A stretch of 64,000 nt of DNA. Origin: Sisyra terminalis. Taxonomy: Eukaryota > Arthropoda > Insecta > Neuroptera > Sisyridae. Positions 1 to 12,064 of the stretch are shown piece after piece. Every line of letters starts with the position of its first letter. Position 1 is the first letter of the stretch. The translations under genes and the position numbers were made by a program. The notes under the pieces were generated by a model, which did no database searches, was not told where the DNA came from, and saw only the letters and a program-made list of their open reading frames with translations. Location: positions 53,702,630 to 53,766,629 of the forward strand of contig OY292274.1 in assembly GCA_958496175.1 (NCBI GenBank), given 5' to 3'.

Positions 1-242
1 GAAATTTTAGCGGTCAAGTTTGAAATTGCACTACTTTAAACTAGTAGGAGGGATTTATGAGAAACCTCGTGTCCGGAAATTGGCGATAAGACCCGATTTC
101 CTATCAATGAATATCGAAGATTATCATTAATGGTTAAAACTTGTTAAAATCAACGAAAAATTACAATTAGTTAATTTTCTTTGATTTATTTTGGCTATTT
201 TTTATAGCCTTATTTTTATTTTCCACTTTTTCACCAATTTAT

Positions 243-1365
243 ATGGTTTTAATGGTGGATTTGGATAGTTCAATGGTGTTGTACGCAGAAGTAAGTAGAT
301 TTAAGTTAAATATTTAAAACCTCTGTGAACCTTTTAAAATTCTTTTACATTTGTTAGTTAAAACTATTTTATGAACATTTAATCTTACTTAGTATAAACA
401 TTAAACGCAGAAGTTGAAATTTCAGTTTTGAAAGTTTTTGAAGTTCATAATTTACAGGTTAAATGCACGCCATTTATAGCGGGAAATAAATGTTACTCTT
501 TTACTAAAGTTTTTTTTTCTTAATTTTAGCGTGATACCGAGCGTTTTCTTCCAATTACGTCCACAAATCGGAACTGGACACATACAATGCGAAGGTCAAT
601 GCAGGAAATTGTCCCTGGAGTATACTTGGGACCATATCTTGCAGCGTCTAAATCTCATTTTGAACATTTGGTTCAAAATGGGATTACACATATTGTATGT
701 GTCCGACAACATGCAGAAGCGCAATTTATTCGTCCTAATTTTACCGATACTTTTAAATATCTAATAGTTGATTTGGCAGACTCAGTTTATGAAAGTATTA
801 TTCCTCATTTTTCTTGCGTTCGTAAATTTATGCATGAATGTCGATCGCAAGGAGGAAAAGTTTTAGTTCATAGCAACAACGGAATATCTCGAAGTGCCGC
901 TTTAGTATTGGCCTATATAATGGAGGAATACTGTCTATCGTATAAGTAAGTAGTTTAGCAAAAGAAAATATAAGTCTCTAAACTTCTTTCCTTTCGATGA
1001 CTTAGTAAAACTTTGAAATATTTATTATCCCTAATTTAAATTATACTTTAATGAAATGGTTAATGGCTGAGTTATTAAAATTATTTTCTTCTTACTTTAG
1101 CGATGCTTTTAAATTCGTTCAAGAACGACGATATTGTATAAAACCAAACGCTGGTTTTATTGCTCAGTTGGAGGAATTCGAACCAATTGTGCGAGCACGA
1201 AAAACTTTACAATTTGGCCAATCATCATCAAGTATTCAAAGGGTTAATAAACGGCGACGCGATCAAGAAGAAGAATATCCTGAATACATTCCTCTTCCAC
1301 CACCTCCAAGTCCTGTTAATGATAATGGATCATCAGAATGTATGGACATTGCATTTTCTACGTAG
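243..1365 (+). CDS. Styx: STYX-like pseudophosphatase (serine/threonine/tyrosine-interacting protein), 3 exons
   Basis: Three exons join in phase: 243-290, 530-945 and 1101-1365, giving 242 aa. Introns have GTAAGT..TTTTAG and GTAAGT..CTTTAG borders. Exons 2 and 3 align by eye with animal STYX: WTHTMRRSMQEI near residue 33, YLGPY, NGITHI, and after the fold DAFKFVQERRYCI-PNAGF. The phosphatase loop (residues 130-137) reads HSNNGISR, so the HCxxGxxR nucleophile is Ser131 (codon 872-874), not Cys; vertebrate STYX has Gly there. The protein should therefore bind phosphosites without hydrolysing them. Known family roles are nuclear ERK anchoring and FBXW7 binding. The tail is acidic and proline-rich (EEEYPEY, PPPPSP). 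Exon 1, with start ATG 243 or in-frame ATG 252, is inferred only from phase and a good donor and is the least certain part. Confidence 0.88.
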
Positions 1366-4300
1366 TTATATTTACGATTTTCAATGATTGTGACTGATTT
1401 ATCAGAGGAAAAGATTTTCAATCATACAATTTATGAAAAAAATATTTGATGGCGATTATACCGAATTAAATATAAAAAGACTACCGTGTTTCAAGCGTAG
1501 TAAGACTGTGATATAAACTGTTCATTGTTGGCGTTAATATGTATCTGTTAAAAACAGATTTTTAAAAAATCGCCCAAAAGTTGCAATAAGTTTTAATATT
1601 TTCTTCCAAAGCTAACATGAATTCTAAATATTAAATATTTATCCTGTTTTAACAAAAAAATATACATATAAGTAAATACATATTCTATCGGTATGCAAAA
1701 ATCGCTGGTACTAATCTCCACTGAAACGCAGTGGTAAATTATTCGTAAATTTTTTGCTTTTGTATAAAACTTGAATATTTAAAATGTGTCTCAGAACTAT
1801 TTCTAGTACTTCCAAATCTGTGTGCATCACTTGAAAAATTATTGGTATTAATCTTTAAGGCAAGTGATTAAGTAATAGGTTTAAAAGAAATCAAATTTTA
1901 TTATTTTATTTAATTGTTGTTATAATTATTTTTACACAGGAGCAGTAGCAGCTTTAACTTTAGCAATATTAGAATTCTTAACTTGGTAGCTTTACTTTTT
2001 GTTGTTACTTTTGCCCCACATCTCAAGCATTTGTAGAGAAATGTTTTTTTTAACCTTAGTCAGCTATTGCAGTGGTTTTTAAATTGATATGCGTTGAACA
2101 GTTATTTACATAAAGACGTAAAGCATTGTAGTATGGAATATAACATCGTATTTAAAAGTCCCCTTTTCTACTTAATCACTTTTATGTATAATTTTAACAT
2201 CTAACGATCATCAATTCATTCGCGAATTGAACTAGCAATGAAATAGAGATGTTGACTTGTTCAAAAGGCCCTGTTCCCATAATTACTAGTAGTGGTAGAA
2301 CCACTAATAGTACGGGGGTATATTAGGACCGCTGATATATTGTATGTATAGAGGCATAGAGATGTAGACTAACAAGTGTGAGAACAATAAAGTTTTTTTT
2401 CTAGTTCCTTCTTTTGTTAGCTGTAGTACCAAATATTTAAGTTTGTTTTGTTTTCTAAAGTTTATTTTCTTATTTTAATGATTTATGTATAAATTGTTTA
2501 TTTCCCAAGAAAAATATAAAATCATTGCCAATTAAGTACATATAAAAATTTCTGACAACAAAAATGGGTAAAAGAAAATTTTTGCATGGCATACGGTATA
2601 GTTTGTTATTATGATACATTTATCGACAAGAGATACTCTTAAAATCATATTAATGTTAAAAAATCGTTAAGTGCTTTTCACAATTTTATAATGAACTAAT
2701 CTTTAACCAAAATAATTTTTAAAATATTTTTGTCACCTTGTTTTTTCGTTTAGAATATACTTTTTTTTCGTTTGTTATCTTCTTCATTAAATGAATAATT
2801 TTTTACACTTATCTGTAAATAATCGAATTTAACCATCAAATTTCATTATTTTCGTTGATATTTTCTAAAATGATTGCACACATGTTTGTAAATTCAAAAA
2901 AACAATCCAAAAAAATGTCATACTCTTTGATAGAAAAAAAATCAAGAAAATCTTTATTTCACCAAGAGGCCTTAATAATATGCAAAAATAAGCAATATAA
3001 CTCGACTCTAAATAAATAAAAAACTTCATTGTCGTTGCCTCAAATTAATCTTTTTTATCTAACATTTATATTTACCGATTGTAATTAACTAATATATAAT
3101 ACATTTTACATAATTATTTACTATCCGCACTTTTGCAATGCTCAAAATATAATATAACAATTTATTTTTTATATAAAATAATATTAAACATAAAGTTATA
3201 TGCAATTTTTTATAATTAAAATAAGTTTAAAGTCGTACAAGAAAACAGGAAAAAATTAGTTAATTTTTTTATATTGCTAAATTATAAGACTTATCAACTA
3301 CCAATTTAATAAATATTATCAAAAATATACTTTTTAAAGTAAATTATTTACATGTATTTTAACAATTTATAATTTTCGTTTACTTGGGTTTAAAATTGTA
3401 CATCGATATTTTACATTAATTTTATATTTGAAAGGAACTTTTGGTTTCTTTGTTTTTTCCATGTCTACAAATTTTAATTTAATGTACAACCCTTATATAG
3501 AAAAAATGTCTTCTTTCTTTCTTATGTTATCTATAATACTATTATTGCGTAAAATCTAATTGGTAACAGACCTATTGTTTGATATCAATTTGAAAAATGG
3601 TTGTTTTTATAATACTTATTGATTCGAAAATTGAAAATTTTAATTTCATCGATTTAAATTTCTAAGCCACAGGTAATATGTAAACTTAGAAGTCTTGGTA
3701 CTGAATTATTTCATGGAAAATTAAGATTTGTTTCGTTTTTTGCTTAATGTGTAGTTGAAAATTAGTTTTGTTTTCTTTGCTTATATAATTGCGTCCTTAT
3801 TTTCTTCTCATATTGTTATAAATTGCATTTTTATCCTATTTTATATGAAGGTAATGTTATGTTATTTCATTTGTACATTTTGTACAACTCTACTTAAATA
3901 AATTTTAAAACATAATTCGACAGGCTCGAGTAATTAGGACAAAGTTTAATATATTATACCAAATGTGCAAACATACAATTTACAAAGTTACTATGGTAGT
4001 CTTATTTTCGTGAAATTTTAACTAAATAGCTTTTTCACATTTGTGTAAGTTCATAAGTTACAACTATAAAAGTTAACTTTAGATTGAAATTTAATGTTGT
4101 GTAAATACGAATGTAAATAATATAAATAAGTTTAATTTATAACAGTTATATTATTTTTAAAAAAATAAAATTCTCTATTTTCAATATTTTTAATTTATTT
4201 ATTATTTCTTGACTTAAATCACTGTTTTATTTTAGTTACAAAAACTTAAATATTTTGCTGAAAAAAAAATATTTGGAAAGAAAAATGGAAAAAAAACCGC

Positions 4301-4595
4301 TGAGTTTGAAACATACGCCACTGTTATTTACTTTATTTTGCGACATCGTTTACTGTATAAATGTGTTAATAATATTTAATAAGCTTAATATTCCCTTTCC
4401 CTTGTACATATTTGTGCCCACTGTTGCAAAATTCAAATCTAGTTTCAAAGCAAATTAAGAAGAGGGTTACGTTAAAACATAGCCTTCGCCCCTGTTCTAA
4501 TAAGTAATTTTAATTTTTTTGTTTTTCGTTTTTACTATTAAAAAATACTAAAATTATAAAGCATATAAAAGCTATCCTACTGTTGTTATTAGAAT
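1366..4595. other. Intergenic / STYX 3' flank
   Basis: I see no gene here. The first part is presumably the STYX 3' UTR; an AATAAA at 2386-2391 followed by a T-run is a possible polyadenylation site. The rest is AT-rich with only short open frames lacking recognisable domains. Confidence 0.5.
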
Positions 4596-4599
4596 ATTA

Positions 4600-5385
4600 A
4601 TGAAGAGGCAATACGTTGAGCTCTGGCACAAAATGAACAGGAAATATTTGAACTTTTCCAACGGATGGAAGCTGCTAATTCGAAATCTGGCCTTCAAATA
4701 TATGAGTCCAAATGTTATCTGTTGACTAAAGACGTTGTTGACAGATGGGACAGAGTCAAGACCATCCCAATGTCAATTCGATACATCCACCAGTGACAAT
4801 GTTATCTATCTTAGGGCAAAAATAATCAAGTAGGAAGTTTTGAGCCAGAAATCAAGGGAAAGATTAGGACGGCAAAAGAAGTTCTAGGCAAAGTGATTAA
4901 AATCTGGAAAGATCACAATATCCAGAAAATGACATCGATGAGGCTTTTGAAAGCGTTATATTCTTTATCTCAACCTATGGGACAGAATCTTGCACACTAA
5001 ACATATTATGTCCTAAGAGAATAGAAGCGTTTGAAATGATATGTTACCACAGGATGTTTAAGATTCCTGGACGGCGTACAGATCAAAACATCTTCATATG
5101 TAGGGAACTAAATATTCACGATCATGAAAGGCTGCTCTCAACAATCCAAAAGCATAAACATAAATATTTCGGTCATACGATACGGAAAAACCAAAGAAAT
5201 GTGGCAGAGTGCTAAAAAAAACGAAAGGCAAATCTCCTGTTAGATCCATAAACCAAATCAAAGACCTCAAAAATATGTCAGTGGAAGAAATAATGGAACC
5301 GTAGAGGATAGAAAAGCATGGGAAAAGCTTGTGTCATGAATAAGTCGACGCCCGAAATCGAAAAAAGACTGGACAGAAAAGTACG
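4600..5385 (+). pseudogene. Decayed non-LTR retrotransposon: reverse transcriptase C-terminal part
   Basis: Broken frames on the plus strand retain the thumb/C-terminal region of an insect LINE polymerase. In order: ELFQRMEAANSKSGLQI near 4635, a FISTYGTESCTLN block near 4965, then KRIEAFEMICYHRMFKIP near 5015, ERLLSTIQKHKHKYFGH near 5130, and EDRKAWEKLVS near 5305. Stops and frameshifts separate these blocks, so it is a dead copy, truncated at the 5' end. The block order matches the common insect LINE type often mis-annotated as craniofacial development protein 2-like. The exact clade (RTE or CR1-like) cannot be settled by eye. Confidence 0.8.
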
Positions 5386-5787
5386 TTGAAAAAAATTTGT
5401 TGTTTCTTCTTTAGTTGTCTTTAATAGTTTAAAGAATCTTTTACTATGTCTAGTTTGTAACAATGCTTTATTATCTTTAACGGATTTGTTTCATTATAAA
5501 AGAAAAATCTCGGAAAATTAAGCATCTACTCAGTTAAAAATATGTATCCAGTTATGCAATACGCCTCACTATGATACAAAATTTTGCAATCTTTAATAAG
5601 AATCTTTTCTTTATCTAAAGTAAAAGTTTTCTAAAATATGAACGAAAAATGAGTTGGTTATTTTTATGCAAAATAATTCAAGAAGATAAAAATTTAAAAT
5701 ATTATTTTTACCAGTATTAGTTTATTATATCCATTAGATATATGATGAGTTAGATTAGTTTTAGGGCTCTTGCAATACAGGATATGA
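5386..5787. other. Intergenic, no feature seen
   Basis: AT-rich sequence between the LINE relic and a SINE. No coding signal seen. Confidence 0.5.
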
Positions 5788-5959
5788 CCTACGGGTGGCC
5801 GAGTGGTCTAGGCAACCGTTCCAAAACTGGTAAGTTTCGGGTTCGATCCTCGAATCGAGCAAATTTTCGATATTTCTCGATAACGGATTTTTAGGAACCC
5901 TAGAGTCGCTAAAGAACTTAGTATTTGTAAAGCGACGGTAAATAACAATTAAAAAAAAT
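5788..5959 (+). mobile_element. tRNA-derived SINE, copy A (best preserved)
   Basis: A class II (Ser/Leu-like) tRNA head carries box A TGGCCGAGTGG (5796-5806) and box B GGTTCGATCC (5840-5849). It is followed by a body with TTTCTCGATAACGGATT, CCCTAGAGTCGCTAAAG, AAAGCGACGGTAAATAACA and an A-rich end. The head lacks a closing acceptor stem and the body recurs six more times in this window, so this is a SINE, not a tRNA gene. It is transcribable in principle by RNA polymerase III. Confidence 0.85.
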
Positions 5960-6599
5960 ACAGAATATGAATACAATATCGGGTCAATAAAACATCAATT
6001 TTTGAAACACCGATTTTGGTGATTAAAAAAAAATTGATTTGAAGAAACAAATAGCTTTTTATTTTCATTTGCTTCTTTTCCAATGATTTTTTTTAAATGA
6101 ATAGGTATTAATGCCTAATTGGGTGCCAATTGGTAAGTGGATCATTTTCTAAATTAAAACATTATTGTTCATAGATCAGGCATTGTTATTTCAAAATAAT
6201 TTTTATTTCCGTTGTCAAATTTAATAGCGATGTACTTATTTATACCTATATATGTATTTAAGAGTACAGTATAAGGATAAACCTGAAAAGACAAAATAAT
6301 AATTAGAGTTCATTGATTCAATTCTTAAATTGGTTTTCCTCAAATTATTTAACTTAACATATTTTTTTATTATTGCTGTAATTTTGAAGTAAATAAAAAC
6401 AATTTTTGTATTTAATTAATATTACATAGATTTAACATAATATTTTCATATTTATGTAATCCTATTGATCTAAACAATGAATGATACATTCCAAAAACTA
6501 TTTATTTATTTAACATACGAATAACAATTTCACAAATTTACACAAAATGTATGAAAGTCAAAGGAATTCAATTCAATTTTCATTCTTTCAATAATCTTC
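5960..6599 (-). other. 3' flank of the NPC2-like gene
   Basis: No gene. The part nearest the NPC2-like stop codon is its 3' UTR. On the minus strand AATAAATAAA lies about 90 nt past the stop (plus positions near 6501-6510), a good polyadenylation signal. Confidence 0.5.
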
Positions 6600-9500
6600 T
6601 TAAGATTTTTTGGAGCGAATTTGACATGGAATCATAGTACATACAATGTCTTGATTGTTGTCGTCTTTTAATTCCCATTTTACGTTTACGTGCACCTAAA
6701 ATTAAGTATGGTTTTGAACATTAACATATAGTTATGTAGTTTTAAATAGTTTATATTTACCGAAGGATACATTTTTAGAACCGGAATTGAAGTTGTGTAT
6801 GTAACTGAAGCATTTTCTACTAATGGGCAGAGTAAGTTGGAGTTATAACATGCATCTGAATTCGGTATAGAAAAAGGAATATCTAAAGCTCCCACACGCC
6901 CATGTACCACAGCAGTCACGTTTCCAGTTGCTTCATCTTGGAATAAATAAGTGTACAATGTTAAATATTACACAAAATATCATGTTTATGCACAGGATTT
7001 TTTTTTCACTTACGTGGAACAAAAGTAATTGAAATAGCAGCATTTGTATTTTTAATTAAAGGACAATAAACATCCGTAGCTTCACACCCAGAAACTTCAA
7101 CGTTTATTATAGTTCCCATTTTCGACCCTGTAAAAATAAAACAATATTGAAATAATTTTGACTGAAAAATATTACATTATATTTATAACAATTAAGTTTC
7201 CATCATTCTGAAGTTTATTAAATTTTAGTTTTAATCTTTCATAATAAGGTCATATGTCAGGATCTGAAATATTTAACTTATAAATATGAACCATTTGATA
7301 ATCTCTTTAAATATGACATAATATCTTTTATTAAGTTAAAATAAATTAACTCAATATATAAATACTTTTATATATTAATTTAATTTTTTTTTTAATTTTT
7401 AATAACTTTTTGGATTCTTCTAGAATTAATTTTAGAAATAAACATTTTCAATAGTATCAGAATCGAATTCAGACCCAATGGTATATAAACCCTACCATAA
7501 GTGAACAGAATAAACCTCTATCAAGTTAGCATCCGACTTTAACAAATTAAAATTTTAGATACTTATATTTTTAGATTAACTATTGTTTTTACTTGATTGT
7601 ACTGAAAAAATTTTCATTTGTACCGCAACTGAAGAAAAGTTATTCAATTTTTATAAATCGATAGCCCCTCCATTGTTAGATTTCAAAAATTTTAACGGCT
7701 ATAGATGGACGTTGATACGTAATGGAATGTATCGAAAAAATAATTTGGTTTCTAACTTGAACCCAAAAATAGTTATGAGCGATTTTGTAATTACATTTTA
7801 ATCCATTGTTGTCTATCAAAATTGTTATTTGTTAAATGTGAAATGTTTTGACTGTTATTTTTTTTTCAACTGAAGAACAATCAAATCATATTGCAGTGCA
7901 ATTTGGGTGTTGATCCTTGGAGGAATGTACCGAAACATTGTTCGTTCTAATTCAATTCGAAAAATAGTTATAACTATTTTTTAAAATATAACTAAACTTG
8001 AATTACTTCATTGTTAAATTTGAAAAACGGCCATAAATTTTGTTCTGTTGAGGTACAAAGGATTTTTTTTGCGGATTCTTCCAGTTGATGGTATTCGTTG
8101 AATTTTCGTTTATACCTCAACCCGAAAGAAACTCAGTATTCCAAAAATTACAGATTTTTCTTTGAAAATTTTCCAAATCCAACGACGGTACAATTCTAGA
8201 TACAATGTGAAGGATTGTTTCGAAAAAAATGTTCTTCTACTTTAACCCCAAAGGTAATTATATCGGTTTTTGTATGCATCATTAGACTCTCATTACTTCA
8301 TTGTTGAAATTGTAAAACCGGCCATTATTTTGATTCTGTTGAGGTACAAACAAATTTTTTGCGATTCTTCCGGGTGCTGGTCTCTTGTTTATGGTACCGG
8401 TGTTTCTAAACCGGCAAAAAAATGCAGTTTTCCGACAACTATAGAGTTTCCTTGGGAGATCTTCCAAATCTAACAACAGTACAATCTAGCTACAGTATTG
8501 TTGAGGATTATACTGAAAAAAAATTTGCTACCTTAATCCCCCTGGTAATTATGACGGTTTTTGTATGAGTAACTACTACTTACTCTAGTCTAATTACTCA
8601 TGCAAAAACCGTCATAATTACCAGGGGGATTAAGGTAGAAGGAAAATTATTTCGGGACAATCCTCTACGTGTCAACGCCCATCTGTAGGTGTTAATTTTT
8701 TTGAAAGTTCTAACGATGGGGGGCTATAAATTTTTGGAAATTGAGTAACTTTTTTCGGTTGAGGTACAAACGTAAATTTTTTTGGTACAATCAAATACAA
8801 ACAAAAGTCAATCTAAAAATATATTTACAATTTTAATTTGCAAAAGTAGAGTGCTAATTTGGCAGAGGTCAGAATGAATCTCTAATTAATAATAATGACT
8901 TTTAATACCTAAATCTTTTATTTGTTGATAAAATATAATTCTATGTTTTTGCACATTTACAGTTTACAGTTTACACGACAACAATTTGCTGCTTTTAAAT
9001 TGAGTACGGTATTTTTATCTCTACACCTTGTTACTTAATGTTAATTATTGTACCTACTTATAAGCGATTCTGGTAATTTAAATTAAGTACATTTAAATCA
9101 GGTTTAAATTCGTCATCGTTGTTCGGAACTTGACTCCTCGATTGATCATGTGTCACAATAAATTTTTCTACAATAAAATATTTTAACAATTTTTTTTTCT
9201 CAATTTTGTTCACATTTTAAGCTCTACACAGTTTATAATCTGATTATGTTTCTTTTCAATTTGCTGAGGTCGAAAGACTCTGACTCATTCAATATACGTT
9301 AGAATACGTTCAATATACGTAATCGTTAGAATAAACAACAAATTTATTTTTATTCTCTATATTTTAAGCTAAATATCAAGCTCACAATAAAAAGGGATGA
9401 AATCATTACATTGTAAGTTCTGGAATGCTTTTTAAAATTCAAGCAAACTTAATTCAAGAAACTGGGTTCTGGACAATGACCGGCAGACAATTAAAAAAAC

Positions 9501-11431
9501 TGCAATTATTTTTAAAATGAATGCAAAACATTTAGATTGCTTTTTTTGCCCATTAATTTAAAAGTATCGAGTTATATTATAGGGTATTGTCCTTGAATAA
9601 CGTATGGTGTTTAAAAAAAATCAATAAGTTTTAGAAATCTCTAAAGCTTTAAATTTTTTGATTTTAACAAATGTGCATCAAAATAATGGAGTATTTGCTG
9701 CGTGTTAATCATGTCTAGTAGGAATACAATACAATCCCTTGTTTACAACTACTATAATTAAATAATAATTTTATGGTATTTCATATTCACGTTTTTATGT
9801 TTCGAATACATAATGTATTTTCACGTTTTTTAAATGAAGGTTTAGAAGTCATAGATACTAATTAAAACTGCTGGTAATATGGCAACCATAAGATTTATAA
9901 ATGCTTTCATAAATTAATTATTTGATTTTTTTTTATAAAATTCTTCTATTTCTATTAACACTTTGAAAGGTCAAAAATTATTATTGTAAAACAAAAATTC
10001 CTATGTTAAATGAATCTTTATGAAGTCCTATTTAAAATGTCCGGACTTTTGATTTCTACAGAATACATAAATTTTCCTAAAAAAGCACGAACTTAATGGA
10101 ACATTTGAAATAAATCGTTTCTTGTTGTATTACCGTCTTGCAGGAATATAGTTTATTATGCATGATTACAGCTAATCTAGAAAAAGCTTATTCCAAAAAG
10201 ATCTTTAAGCTTTTAGTTGCAACTTTAGTTGCTTAAAGTCGCTGCTATTGATAATCTATTGATTAATCAGACGTCTTGCCTGTTTTTCACGTGACAAAAT
10301 AGCTTAATTAATAATACGCTAAAAAGCGCTAATTTTGGAAACAAATTGTTCTTTTCTTCTGAGCCAAAAGTTTTGAACCGAAATTCATTAAAAAATGAAT
10401 CTGATAAAATCGTTTCAGTTATTTTTAAAATTTCAAAACTATTCACTACAAAACTAATTTGTAAAATATAATTTAACCTACTGGTAGCCAAGTGGTTTAG
10501 GTGACCGCTCCAAAACTAGTAGGTAGTGGGTAGTAGGGAAATTTTCAATATTTCTCGATAACGGATTTGATTAACCCTAAAGGACCTTAGTAGTTACAAA
10601 GCGACGGTAATAACAGTTAAAAAAATAATTTATTTTGTAGTTATTATAAAAGACAGATAGTACCATAAATTAAAGTTAATACTAACATATGCATATAATC
10701 ATTTAATTAAATTGGAACAATTATTTCAAATAGAATGATTGAGCAACGATTTTAAAATATAATTTAAACAACTTTTAAATCTACTTAATTATTCCAGTAA
10801 TGGTAGACTATTGCAATTTATTATTTCCTAGTCTCTATTAAAAGCAAGTTGGTACTAATACGATATGTTCGTCGTATAACAACCCTCTACTTCTTTTGGA
10901 CAAATCAAAAGAACAAGATTCATATTAAAAGTAAAAAAATGTTTTCCAAATAATGCTCGATTTTAAATTAGCTTGAAGTTTAAATAAATTTGGAATAGTT
11001 AATGGAGAAATATAAATTCTTAAAAGGCCTTAAATAATCGTTAATTCCCGCAATCATACAATCACATTAGATCCCACAATCTTTATAACAATCACTAGTA
11101 ACAGGCATCTGTTTTCATTTAATTATTTTATTCTTATTTGAATAGAAACTAACTTTTTAATATTATTCTATCTTAAAATCTGTTTAATGATTGATGTTGG
11201 TATTCCGAAACTAAGGAACCTATCTTGTTACTATAAACATAGTTTTAAAACTCGATCCAGTCATTTCTTTGGAGCTGATTCAGTATTTTCTTATCAGGTA
11301 TGTCTAGATTAAACTGGAGTAGAAACTACTAAATGCAAAAATAACTTACCACAATCACGAAAATGTACTCCATTACTTTCACTAGATAATGCCAACAATG
11401 ACCCCAAAAAAATAAAGTATAACAACCCCAT
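6600..11431 (-). CDS. Npc2-like: NPC2-like ML-domain secreted lipid-binding protein, 4 exons
   Basis: Minus-strand exons 11431-11350, 7127-7014, 6936-6761 and 6695-6600 keep phase and give 155 aa, the usual NPC2 length. Residues 1-19 form a signal peptide (MGLLYFIFLGSLLALSS). The ML domain follows: VHFRDCGSKMG (22-32), VSGC (39-42), YCPL (48-51), HGRVG and PF near 77-87, DAC (95), LLCPL (100-104), YPS-V-VKWELKDD (122-136), IVC (143). Cys27/143, 42/49 and 95/102 match the three family disulfides; one more Cys lies near residue 147. Asn71 and Asn107 are N-glycosylation sequons. NPC2 proteins carry sterols or other hydrophobic ligands in lysosomes; insects have expanded secreted families, some in immunity or chemosensing. 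Which role applies here is unknown. Confidence 0.92.
7570..8830. repeat. Diverged tandem repeat array, last unit inverted
   Basis: Units of about 220-290 bp recur with heavy divergence. Landmarks are GTTGAGGTACAAA near 8046, 8337 and 8758, ATTACTTCATTGTT near 8003 and 8292, and a GGAATGTA/CCGAAA block near 7720, 7925, 8215 and 8505. The final copy runs in the opposite orientation and makes the palindrome at 8528-8638. The array has no open frame of note. Confidence 0.6.
8528..8638. repeat. Near-perfect palindrome, 45-bp arms
   Basis: Left arm 8528-8572 and right arm 8594-8638 are reverse complements with one mismatch, separated by a 21-bp loop. Weaker complementarity extends beyond both arms. 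Arms this well kept inside an otherwise decayed array point to a recent inverted duplication. Confidence 0.9.
10477..10626 (+). mobile_element. tRNA-derived SINE, copy B
   Basis: Starts with CCTACTGGTAGCCAAGTGG. The box A region is recognisable but box B is destroyed (the region reads GTAGTGGGTAGTAGGG). The body keeps TTTCTCGATAACGGATT, AACCCTAAAGGACCTTAGTAG and AAAGCGACGGTAATAACAG with an A-rich tail. It sits inside the NPC2-like intron. Confidence 0.8.
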
Positions 11432-12064
11432 GCTAAATATACTTTTTTTTAAAGAAACGACAATAAAACAATTCAATAGTCCGCAATACAAGTTGCAAAT
11501 GATTAGATAGATGTTCACTGAAAGACAACTAAAAGCAAAATGATAAATTGAGCTCATACTATCTATTAAAGCGGTTAGGGGGATGTACCGGCGTTAGCAT
11601 TTATTTCATTTACATTAACAAAACAAAGAAGCCAAATAAATTAAGCATATGATAAAACTGAGGATATTTATTTTTTCTACTTTGCCTCCCTTTCCAAATG
11701 TGAATCCATCATTATTTAGTGTTAGTCATTATTATTATTAGTCATGTCCTTCGTTAATACTTCAAATATTAAATTCTTTGTTTATGTATTATTAAGTTCC
11801 AAACAAGCGGAAATTCAACTCAAAACATTTCATTATCTAAAAAAAAATAGGTACGTATGCAATAATTTTTTATAATTCCAATCAATTAAACTTTCTCAGT
11901 ATTAACAATTAAAATTAACTATATCCATATATTACGATTCCAATTTACCAAGGGTTTTTTGGTTCTTTTTCATCAAATAATAATTTATCTCTTGAGCACA
12001 GTTTATTTATTTAACTTTAATTAGTAAAAATTAAAATAATCATTTTTGTTTATTGTTAAATAAT
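11432..12064. other. Intergenic between the NPC2-like and NRF-6-like genes
   Basis: Both genes run on the minus strand, so this 0.6 kb holds the NRF-6-like 3' UTR and the NPC2-like promoter. On the minus strand AATAAATAAA lies about 57 nt past the NRF-6-like stop (plus 12002-12009). No TATA box or other promoter element is convincing. Confidence 0.5.

Larger units (their letters stand above)
7128..11349 (-). other. First intron of the NPC2-like gene
   Basis: This 4.2 kb intron splits the Gly28 codon, with a GTAAGT donor at 11349 and a TTTACAG acceptor ending at 7128. It contains a diverged repeat array with a palindrome (7570-8830) and a SINE (10477-10626). The stretches 8831-10476 and 10627-11349 are AT-rich with nothing else I recognise. 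Confidence 0.85.

Noticed and set aside
5788..5860. A tRNA-Ser/Leu gene
   Set aside because: No acceptor stem pairs around it, no sensible anticodon arm, and the same head plus body recurs as a SINE.
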